A DNA stretch of 64,000 bases from Cryptomeria japonica (taxonomy: Eukaryota > Streptophyta > Pinopsida > Cupressales > Cupressaceae): contig NC_081408.1 in NCBI RefSeq assembly GCF_030272615.1, positions 623,470,383 through 623,534,382 on the forward strand, written 5' to 3'. Position 1 is the stretch's first letter. Every line of letters begins with the position of its first letter. Both the position numbers and the translations under genes were made by a program. The notes beneath the pieces are model-generated. The model saw only the letters and a program-made list of their open reading frames with translations, was not told where the DNA came from and did no database searches. This document shows positions 35,928-45,682 of the stretch, piece by piece.

Positions 35928-37925
35928 CACAAGGGGCCTTAAGTGGTCCTAAGGCATGACCCCTTAGGACCACATAAGACCCCTTGCGACACCATTTGGT
36001 CTTTTGTGGTCCTAATAGGTCCTAAGGGGTGCACATGTGTAGCAAGGGGCCTTAAGTGGTCCTATGGGGTCACGCATGTGTAGAACACATGCGTGACCCC
36101 TTAGGACCACATAAGACCCCTTGCGACACCATTTGGTCTTATGTGGTGCTAATAGGTCCTAAGGCATGCACATGTGTCGCAAGGGGACCTAAGTGGTCCT
36201 AAGGGGTCATGCATGTGTTCTAACACATGCATGACCCCTTCAGACCATAGAACACATGCATGACCCCTTCGGACCACATATGACCCCATGTGACACCATT
36301 TGATCTTTTGTGGTCCTAATAGGTCCTAAGGGGTGCACATGTGTCGCAAAGGGCCTTAAGTGGTCCTAAGGGGTCACGCATGTGTTCTAACACCTGCATG
36401 GCCCCTTAGGACCACATAAGACACCTTGTGACAACATTTGGTCTTTTGTGATCCTAATAGGTCCTAACAGGTGCACATGTGTTGCAAGGGGCCTTAAGTG
36501 GTCCTAAGGGGTCACACATGTGTTCTAACACATGTGTGACCTCTTAGGACCACATAAGACCCCTTGCGACAACATTTGGTCTTTTGTGGTCCTAATAGGT
36601 CCTAAGGGGTGCACATGTGTTGCCAGGGGCCTTAAGTGGTCCTAAGGGCCCTTAGGACCATATAAGACTCCTTGCAACAACATTTGGTCTTTTGTGGTCC
36701 TAACAGGTCCTAAGGGGTGCACAGTGTCGCAAGGGGCCTTAAGTGGTCCTAAAGGGTCCCCTTAGGACCACATATGACCCCTTGCGACACCATTTGGTCT
36801 TATGTGGTCCTAATAGGTCCTAAGGGGTGCACATGTGTTGCAAGGGGCCTTAAGTGGTCATAAGGGGTCACGTATGTGTTCTAACACATGTGTGACCCCT
36901 TAGGACCACATATGACCCCTTGCGACACCATTTGGTCTTTTGTGGTCCTAATAGGTCCTAAAGGGTGCACATATGTCACAAGGGGCCTTAAGTGGTCCTA
37001 AGCGGTCACACATGTGTTCTAACACATGCGTGACCCCTTAGGACCACATATGACCCCTTGCAACACCATTTGGTCTTTTGTGGTCCTAATAGGTCCTAAG
37101 GGGTGCACATGAGTCGCAAGGGGCCTTAAGTGGTCCTAAGGGGTCACACATGTGTTCTAACACATGTGTGACCCCTTAGGACCACATATGACCCCTTGCG
37201 ACACCATTTGGTCTTTTGCGGTCCTAATAGGTCCTAAGGGGTGTACATGTGTCGCAAGTGGCCTAAAGTGGTCCTACGGTGTCACGCATGTGTTCTAACA
37301 CATGTGTGACCCCTTAGGACCACATAAGACCCCTTGCAACACCATTTGGTCTTCTGTGGTCCTAATAGGTCCTAAGGGTTGCACGTGTTGAAAGGGGCCT
37401 TAAGTGGTCGTAAAGGGTCACACGTGTGTTCTAACACATGCATGACCCCTTAGGACCACATAAGACCTCTTGAGACACCATTTGGTCTTTTGTGGTCCTA
37501 ATAGGTCCTAAGGGGTCACGCTTGTGTTCTAACTTAGGACCACATAAGATCCCTTGCGACACCATTTGGTCTTTTGTGGTCCTAATAGGTTCGAAGGGGT
37601 GCACATGTATAACAAGGGGCCTTAAGTGGTCCTAAGGGGTCACGCATGTGTTGTAACACATGCGTGACCCCTTAGGACCACACAAGACCCGTTGTGACAC
37701 CATTTGGTCTTTTGTAGTCCTAATAGGACCTAAGGGGTACATATGTGTCGCAAGGGCCTTAAGTGGTCCTAAGGGGTCATGCATGTGTTCTAACACATGT
37801 GTGACCCCCTAGGAACACCTAAGACCCCTTGTGACACCATTTGGTCTTTTGTGGTCCTAATAGGTCCTAAGGGGTACACATGTGTTGTACGGGGCCTTAA
37901 GTTGTCCTAAGGGGTCATATAAAAT
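35928..37925. repeat. Satellite array 2: hairpin units of about 140 bp
   Basis: About 14 units. Each has GGGGCCTTAAGTGGTCC, TAAGGGGTCACGCATGTGTT and its near-perfect complement, then CCTTGCGACACCATTTGGTC and TGGTCCTAATAGGTCC. The centre of a unit is an inverted repeat with arms of about 26 bp around CTAA. It shares the TCCTAAGGGGTC core with array 1. Confidence 0.9.
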
Positions 37926-38104
37926 AATTATACTCCTTAAGATGTATACATACACATACATACATACATACATACACCTCAGGACATGCTATCAGGGGTC
38001 GTGTGTGGTCCTGAGGGGTCACACACGTGTGTGACCCCCAAGGACCACACACGACTAGCACGTCCTGAGGTGTATGTATGTCCTAAGGCGTATATAATTA
38101 TTTT
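37920..38104. repeat. Large near-perfect palindrome at the end of array 2
   Basis: Centred at 38026/38027 (ACACACGTGTGT). Arms extend through GTGGTCC...GGACCAC, CACCTCAGGAC...GTCCTGAGGTG, tetranucleotide CATA/TATG runs, and finally AAAATAATTATA...TATAATTATTTT, with small length differences. Confidence 0.85.
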
Positions 38105-38456
38105 ATGTGTATTTATGTATGTATGCACATATGTATTTATGTATGTGTATGTACATGTATGTGTGTATGTATGTATGTAGACCTAGGTATGTATGTGTAT
38201 GTATTTTTATGTATGTGTATGTCCTAGGTGTACATATAATTATTTTGTATGTATGTATGTATGTATGTATGTATGTATGTATGTATGTATGTATGTAGGT
38301 AGGTAGGTTTGTATGTTTGTGTATGTTTGTATGTATGTAGGTAGGTTTGTATGTTTGTGTATGTTTGTATGTATGTGTATGTATATGTACCTATGTATGT
38401 AGGCTTGTATATATGTATATGTATGTTTGTGTAGGTATTTGTATGTATGTGTGTAT
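38105..38456. repeat. (GTAT)n tetranucleotide tract
   Basis: GTAT and related repeats; the purest run is about 38247-38298. Frames reading MYVCMYVC are artefacts of the repeat. Confidence 0.95.
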
Positions 38457-38631
38457 TTATTTTCTAATATTCTAAACTAATATGATAGAATGTATTAAAA
38501 AAATAAATTAAAAAATTAAATAAAACTAATTTTCTATCAAAAATTTAATTTTGTATGAAAAACTATTTAAAAAAAAACAATATAAATTAATATGTTAAAA
38601 TAAATACATTAAAAAAAAAAAAGGTACTTAC

Positions 38632-38905
38632 CACCAAAATGCTTCTAGTTGGATCTCTATGATTTTTTGTGCCCTCCTGCTCAACTCCAAGCCGCTCAAT
38701 GCAAAATGAGGGACTTGGGCGGATTTTGGCTCTTATATAGGGCAAGGGCTTTCCGACTGGAACCGTTCCAGCCATAATGGTTCCAGCTGAAACGTTTCCA
38801 GCCAGAAAGCCCTTGTCATGTGAGTGCAACATGGCTGCCAAATCGAGCCAAATCGGTCCGATTGGAACCCTTTTGGCCGGAATAGGCATTGTTAGCCTAA
38901 AGTGC
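38632..38905 (-). promoter_or_regulatory. Candidate promoter and first exon, minus strand
   Basis: On the minus strand a GC-rich region with repeated GGCTGGAAC motifs precedes a TATA box, CTATATAAGAGCC (near 38728-38741). About 100 bp downstream is a strong donor, TTGGTG/GTAAGTACC, with the GT at 38630-38631. This fits a promoter and 5' exon for the minus-strand companion gene, with array 2 in its first intron. The upstream motifs (ATTCCGGCC, AAAAGGGTTCCAATCGG) resemble those at 18320-18400. There is no direct evidence of transcription. Confidence 0.4.
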
Positions 38906-39049
38906 GACACAGATCCGCACGATCACCCGATCAACCAAATAGGATCTCCCATTCTTTTTTTCACAAATTAAGTGTAGCAAACACAAAGTGGCCAGATCTA
39001 CAATGATTGCTCTCAAATGACGTGGGAGTGGAAATGCAAAAAAAGAAAC

Positions 39050-42000
39050 AATAGTTAGATATTGTAATAAATCAACCCCACACCAAATCATTATACCTAC
39101 ATCAATGCTTCACAATATTTCATGAAGAATTCATTGAGAAAGTTCTCAGTGCAAAATATTATTGGTATAGATATGAATGGCAACATCAAGGAACTCCACA
39201 TGTACATGGATTCCTCTAGCTCCAAAATGCATTAGATGCAGATAAGCTTGATTGGTAGAATAACATTGAGGTTGAATAGGAAAGAAAATTCTTCGATAGG
39301 TACGCCAATGCTTGGAACCCCTGCATTACATCCTGTAGAGGCAACACAATATATCGATCTTTGCTAGAGCTATAGCTGATATATTCACTACATACTTCTC
39401 TCATGAATACGAAGAGCTAATCAACAATGTCTAGAGGCACACAAAATGTAGAGAGAGAGCATGTTTATGCAAAAAGGGAAAAAAATAGAGTGCAAATAGA
39501 AAGCTCCATGGAAAGAATAGACTATATCTACCTTATCATGTGACAATCATGGGAAGAAACAATATGAACCTACAAGGAATGATGATAGGCTAAAGATACA
39601 CAATCCATAAATGATTTTGATATGGAGAGCTAACATAGATTGCCAGCCAATTGTTTCATGAGAACTTGTACTAAAATATATTGCCAAGTATCCATCGAAA
39701 GCAAATAGAGCATATGAGTCTTGTACTAATATTTAAACAAGAATATCTATAACTCAAAAAATAGATGATATGACACTCATAGCATATTATAAATTCATAA
39801 CAAAGGTTGTTGTAGAGTGTGATATAGGAGAATAAGAAATATGTCATATGCTTAAAAAATTGCCACTCATTGTTTGTAATCAACCTTTCACATCTTTGAA
39901 TGCTGGGCGAAATGTGTTCCATTGAATAAAAAGAAGAACAAGTGAAAGCCAACTCCAATCTAGCTACCTACATTCCTAAATCAATCAACCTCTAGAATTT
40001 GAAACAATACAATTGCTCGAATCTGCAATATCATACTCTTATTTTGCAAATTGCAAAGGATGAAAATGGAAAGAGAGAGAGATAAAAGCAATTGTCAATG
40101 TTTTCCCAAAGTTATACAACATCTCAAAGGAGGACTTAGATCACTTTGAAACATTATACTAGAGTAAGAACTTACTATTGTACAAACATTTTTCAAGCAA
40201 ATAAATTGACATAAGACTTGCTAAGGGTACGCTAACTGCAAATTGGAAGCAAATGTGTGCAACCAAATATGATGTCTAGCATGTTAGTCTTACCATAGAA
40301 ATGGAAGCAATTTAATTAAAGAAGAAGATGATAGCGACACTAAGATGAACACAAGGGACACAACAAAACTAAACGAATGGAAATTATTTTCACAAATGGG
40401 TGGACATCAAGCAATGTTAGCCTAAATGAACACAACATGCTTGGAAGGTGAGAGTTTGATAACAACAACAAATGTGATCAACTTACGATACACCAAGAAC
40501 TTCATAAAATCGTCACACAATTCATACAAATGAAGAAGGCATGCATCCAAGAAGAGACCATTGTAGGCAACTTTGATGTCCTAGACTATACACTAGCACC
40601 AAAGCGAAGACTAGTAGTCACAATTATTACTGACCACAACAAACATCCCTTAGATAAACCATTGCACATGATCATTTAAGGAATAGAAAGTATAGGGAAA
40701 TCCTAGTTTATTGCTAACATAAAAAGAGCACTTGCAAGTAAGAGCCTACAACAAAAAGGTCAGCTACTAACAATAGCTCTTAAAGGAGTTGTTGCACTTA
40801 ACATACATGCATCAACCATACATTCAACACTTTGTATTTCTATCAAAGAAATGCGCCCACTATAGGGACAAGCATTAACAACATTTCAAGAAGAGATGAA
40901 ACACATAAGATAGACACTGATTGATGAGATGAGCTTCATAGGGCCAAAGTTACTACTAAAAATAGACACAAGACTAGATGAGGCCTTCCCACATGGACAA
41001 CATCTCTTCTTTTGTGGAGTGTCTGCAATTACTAATTGGTGACCTCACACAACTCCCACCTATGAGGGATAGGCCTATTTATACATCATAGTCAAATGCA
41101 AAAATATTGTGGGACAAATTTATAATCGTTGTCTCCTTACAAACAAAATTTTGACAACAAGGTGAGACTCTAGAACAAAGACAATGTTGTCAAATGTTGC
41201 AAAACATACAAGATGTAGAAGCGACATGAGAATATTGGCAATTTTTAATGACATGGAAAAAGAAGCATCTTACATCAAGTGAAAAAGAACAATTTGACAA
41301 TTCAATGCACCTATTTTCTATTAGAGATTTAGTTAGGTTGCACAAGAGAAGAATGTTAAAAAAAATGAACCATTTGATTAAAATTAGTATTGTGATAAGC
41401 ACTAGGACCGGGGCAAATAATGTAGCTAATGATGAACAACTTGAAATATAGGTTTTTCTTTGTAACACGGGGGCTTCACTTAGTGAACCTAGATTATAGC
41501 ACGTGTGTTCATGGCATACTAAAGAATCACCCTATTTTCAAAAAATATTGCCCTAAACTCCTTTTTTGTCACCCCCTCCCAATACATACGCTGAGTTAAA
41601 ATCCCCCTATTTTCGCCAAATATTGCATTTTTCGATAGACCGAATTAAAAAACCCTCTATTTTCACTGATAGACCATATATTGTACAATCATTTTTAGGA
41701 TATTAAACCCCCCAATATGAATGCACATGATATAATATTGCCTAACCAGTGAAGCCCCCATGCTTTGTAAAGGGCAACACATCATGCTCACAAGCAATAT
41801 ATGGACACAAGCAGGATTGGTAAATGGAGCTCTTGGTGAAGTTGTTGAAATCGTTTATGCCCCTGTATCCAAATCGCTAGATGTTCCAATGTATGTTATA
41901 ACAAGGACCGATAACTACAATGGGCCACCGCGGAACAAACGTGACCCCACAAGTGTACCAATAATACTTGTATCACTAGGCAACCAAAGGTAGATACTAC

Positions 42001-42240
42001 TCACAATGGCTTGGGCTATTACCATACACAAATCCCAAGGCCTAACATTACAAAAAGCAACGATTGACATTGGAAAAGTAGAAAGGAAGGGACTAACATT
42101 TATGACCATATCCAGAGTTAAGTCATTAAATGATCCTCACATTTATCCAATGTTCTTGTTCAAGAGATACTCCAAAATGCAAAACAATCCATAGACAATT
42201 ATAAGGATAAAAGAGGAAGCTCAATTGCAACAACTCTATA
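39050..42240 (+). pseudogene. Helitron Rep-helicase pseudogene
   Basis: Helitrons move by rolling circle using one protein with an HUH endonuclease (Rep) and a PIF1-type helicase. The Rep part shows YRYEWQHQGTPHVHGF, with the HUH histidines at 39199-39207, then DRYANAWNP. Downstream, in shifting frames, come KYEPxRNDDR-like sequence, a weak Walker A (near 40690), the Walker B region LIDEMSFIGPKLLLKID (40917 on), EKEQFDNSMHLFSIRDLVRL (41284 on), MLTSNIWTQAGLVNGALGE (41784 on) and the last helicase motif AITIHKSQGLTLQKATIDIG (42015 on). Many stops and frameshifts make it inactive. A MITE splits it at 41466-41762. The 5' end before the Rep domain is not recognisable and I could not fix the Helitron's own termini. 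Confidence 0.85.
41466..41762. mobile_element. 297-bp hAT-like MITE in the Helitron helicase
   Basis: Terminal inverted repeats are CACGGGGGCTTCACT at the left and its near-complement ending GCCCCCATG at the right. The flanks are a perfect 8-bp duplication, CTTTGTAA, at 41458-41465 and 41763-41770. Removing the insert and one duplication restores helicase coding sequence (FLCKGQHIMLTS). An 8-bp duplication is typical of hAT elements. No coding capacity. Confidence 0.9.
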
Positions 42241-42795
42241 GATATAAGAATCAAAGGTATGCAACACTCAATCCTTTACCTCAAATCTCTTCCAATTTCC
42301 CACATATCATTAGTTTCATTGTTGTAAATTTCTCTTCTCCAAAACACTCCTCTAAACACTCACAAATCGTTACACTAATCAAACTTTAAAAAAATAAAAT
42401 TAGTTCTTAAAAATCTATCTAATTTCCCTTTTAAATAATTATGCATTTTAGCTATTTGCTCAAGCTACAAATTTTCTTTCAAAATGTGACACCTATTCTA
42501 CACATCTAACCATCTTATTGCTTTTCTTCTATAAATCTTGAAGATACATGACATATTATAACACATGATTGCATCTTCAAAAAATATATATATATATATA
42601 TATATTTATAACCTAATACCAGAGTATATAGATAACCTTGCACCTTATTGAAATGCAAGTGCTAATATTTATAAGAAAACAAAAACAAAATTTTCAAACT
42701 CGTGAAGCTATGCTGACGTTTCTTTTGATGAAGATCAAACTCCTATGTCAGAAAATTTAGCACTGTCACAGACATGTTAGACAAGTAATTTTCAA

Positions 42796-43080
42796 TTAAC
42801 TTTCAAACCGACTTTTATATGCAACTCCCTTACCATCGATGGAGCCACCTTTCAATTTTTTCCCAAACGCATGATTGTCAAACATAAACATTTGAGGGAA
42901 GTCCCCCTTATGTGGAATCCTATCATAACATATACCTATAACGAAGCTTCCTCCTATTTTATTTAACTTTGCTTGTACGCCGACCAAACGTTCTTGTTTG
43001 ATGTGACCGTTAGGTGGTTTCGGGGGAGGACGAAAAGACGTTCTAGTCAAATCTGAGAAGCAGAGCCAAAACAAGTGCAT
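42796..43080 (-). CDS. Hypothetical ORF, 94 codons
   Basis: An open frame with a protein-like composition (PPPKPPNGHIKQERLVGVQA, then YDRIPHKGDFPQMFMFDNHAFGKK). I do not recognise it. It lies between the Helitron remnant and the gypsy element and could be a captured exon or chance. No splice model or conserved motif supports it further. Confidence 0.2.
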   Translation of the reverse strand: MHLFWLCFSDLTRTSFRPPPKPPNGHIKQERLVGVQAKLNKIGGSFVIGICYDRIPHKGDFPQMFMFDNHAFGKKLKGGSIDGKGVAYKSRFES

Positions 43081-43836
43081 ATTGATTTTATTGATAAGAA
43101 TACAAAACTAACTAAACTTGTTAAACTAGCAGTTGTAGGGGAGTGCCTGCAATAGGAGGCCGATAGGTTTGATTGTTAAGGCAATATGTTAGTAGATGTA
43201 TTACAATTTTGATATTGAGAAGTATATCATATTGTATAACTGAATAATAAAATTTTATTAAAGTCAAAGAGTTAATTGTATAGTAAGACAATTTTCATGT
43301 ACATAACCCAACCAATGGTTGTTCCCAAACTTGAAAATTTTCCACCCACCATCCCCCATGCTGGTGTATGCAGCATGATGTACTTGAAGAAAATGTCATG
43401 AATATTTTTTTCCTTTTTTTTTTGTAGGCTATATTATTCCCAACCAATTTTTTTTGTTGGACCCAGAGTATTGTTGTTATCCACCCTCTATCCCCCATGC
43501 TGGTAAGAGCAGCATGTTATATAGCCTTTTGTTGAATTCCATGTGATGTATATGATGAAAGACCTGCATCATTGTTTCATTTATATAAGTTAGATTTGGA
43601 TAACATGTAAATTTGGTGAAGTTAAATACTTTGAAAATCTTGAAAATTTGAAAGTTAGTACTTTTTAGTAATATAATACCTGATGGATGTGTAATTGCAG
43701 AATTGGAATCTCCTATGTGATTCATGTGAGTATTTGTTTGTTGTGAGAGAGCTTTTCTGCATAGAACTTTATAAAAATAATAATTAAATTTGGTTTAAGA
43801 AGTGAAAGGAAGTTAATTTTTATGGAAAGCTGAATT
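43081..43836. other. Intergenic DNA flanking the gypsy insertion
   Basis: No gene recognised. CATCCCCCATGCTG and TATCCCCCATGCTGG occur about 150 bp apart (near 43350 and 43490), a small direct repeat. The tail TTATGGAAAGCTGAATTG at about 43820 recurs at about 62250, beyond the gypsy element, so the target site itself was repetitive. Confidence 0.5.
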
Positions 43837-43841
43837 GTAGT

Positions 43842-45266
43842 TGTATGCGGGAAAAGCGGGTCGATAGAACTCAATATGTGAAAAATGGAGCTCTATGGAG
43901 CTTTTCTCACACACTCACAGGACTTCTTGGTGCAAGCTATGGAGTAATGAAGTATCACTCAGCTTCCCAAGGTTGGTCCCATGGTTCTCTATCTTACACG
44001 GTCCCTTAAACCAATGTTTTTGCTGTCAGATCACTGAGCAAAATGGTTTAGGGATGGCAAATGCAAGAATGAGGGATGCTTTTGTTGGTTTTAATATGAG
44101 ATGCATCCTAAGCTATGCATGATTCTAAAAATGTAATAAACTAACTATAAGATGACAAGGTTAGTAAACAAACTATCCTAGCATACTATATTAGTTAATG
44201 ATTTAAGCTAATGATAAAGAAAGTACTCTAAACATACATATTTAGATTAATTTCTATCTAAAAGAGAGGCTAAAATGATGAGCATAAAATGGTATGAAAG
44301 CTTGAATGTATTTGAGCATAAGTATGATACTACAAACTTGGATTCTTAAAATGGAGGAATGAGAGCTCTATTTATAGCAAAAATAGGGCAATTGATGGTC
44401 AAGATTGAAAGGTTTAATCAAGGGTTGAGTTTGAAAGTTGGGAATCCATGTTTGCAATTGGCACCAATGAAATGGTGGAAAATGTCAACATAAGATTGGT
44501 TGAGAAAAGGGGTTGGAGACATTAAATGCCTAAGAAGACCTTATGGTTATCTAGAGGGTAAGGGTCAAGCTTAAGTTAGACTTACCCATTGGATTAAGAG
44601 TTAATCCAAGGATAAACTCTTGTGCAAATGATTAAGAAATAATCATGGTCAAAGCATTAAAGGCTTGATGAGACCCTTGGGTTGGATGAAGGTTAAGTTA
44701 GGCAAAAAGTCTCTAACCATGTAAGAGGGTGGAATTAACCATTAATGGTTTGGGAGACTTTGGAAAATTAAGTGGTTGAAGACTTGAAGCCTTTAATGGT
44801 TATCAAAGACTTTAAGGTTTTGAGAAGTGACCTCCCCTTGCTTAGGGATGTGACAAAGTTTAGAAGATGGGTTAGGCTAATTTAGAAGTGATTGGAAGGG
44901 TCTAGAATAAATTAGGAAGGGGTTTAGGAAGCAAGTGTGAGATGTAGGAAAATGCAAGTGGATGGAGGAATAATAGGATTTAATTGAAAGAAAGTTAATT
45001 TAATTCAATTTGGTTGCAATTTGGGGAAATTAAATAAATTAGATTTATTTAATTTAGGATAACTATTTGAATTTAATTAAAAGTGGATAGAAGGGATTTA
45101 ATTGAATAAAATGATTTATTCATTAAATGGGTATAGTGAATTTAATTGAGTAATTTACTTAATTAAATAGAGGAACGCGGGTAATTTAATTAAATTGGAT
45201 TTAATTAAATAGAGAAATGAACATAAAATATTCATTTAGGAATATGGTCATTTTTATACGTCTACA
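43842..45266 (-). repeat. 3' LTR of the gypsy element
   Basis: 1,425 bp; read on the minus strand it starts TGTAGACGTATAAAAATGACC-like sequence and ends with CATACA. It is the direct counterpart of 60773-62195. No coding content beyond a short shadow frame. Confidence 0.95.
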
Positions 45267-45282
45267 TTTTGCCCCTCTTTGA
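45267..45282 (-). other. Polypurine tract
   Basis: On the minus strand CAAAGAGGGGCAAAA directly precedes the 3' LTR, as expected for the plus-strand priming site of reverse transcription. Confidence 0.85.
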
Positions 45283-45600
45283 AGTGACATGTGTGCACAT
45301 GTTATTTCAAAGAAAATGATACGTTATCGTGATTTATGATCAAATGAAATATTTGTATTGCTCTTATGATTTGCAAGTCGTGTCCCAGATTTGATTTGAT
45401 GCGTGATGCCCCCTCGGGAGATGAATCAATATTTTGAAAATTTTGATTTTGATTTGGTGATTTTTGTTTGGTGTGTATGATTTTGTCTATGTGAAATGTT
45501 TAAATTGATTCATCTCCCGATAATTTATAGATTTTAGGGTATAAGGGAGACTGCGAGCAAATTACATACCCGGTTCCCTAACCCTAATTTCATTTTCCTC

Positions 45601-45610
45601 CTATAAAAAG
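45601..45610 (+). promoter_or_regulatory. TATA box of the antisense gene
   Basis: CTATAAAAAGGG lies 75-80 bp upstream of the ATG at 45683, on the strand opposite to gag-pol. It fits an own promoter for the plant-mobile-domain gene. Confidence 0.55.
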
Positions 45611-45682
45611 GGAAAAGTGCTTTGATTTGATTCATTTGTGCATTGTTGACTTTGGAGAAGGAGAATTTGGAGAGAAGTCAAA

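Noticed and set aside
38107-38298. Frames reading MYVCMYVC
   Set aside because: Product of the GTAT tetranucleotide run.
43895-44122. 75-codon frame, also present at 60826-61053
   Set aside because: It lies inside the two LTRs, has no family resemblance, and duplication explains its presence in both.
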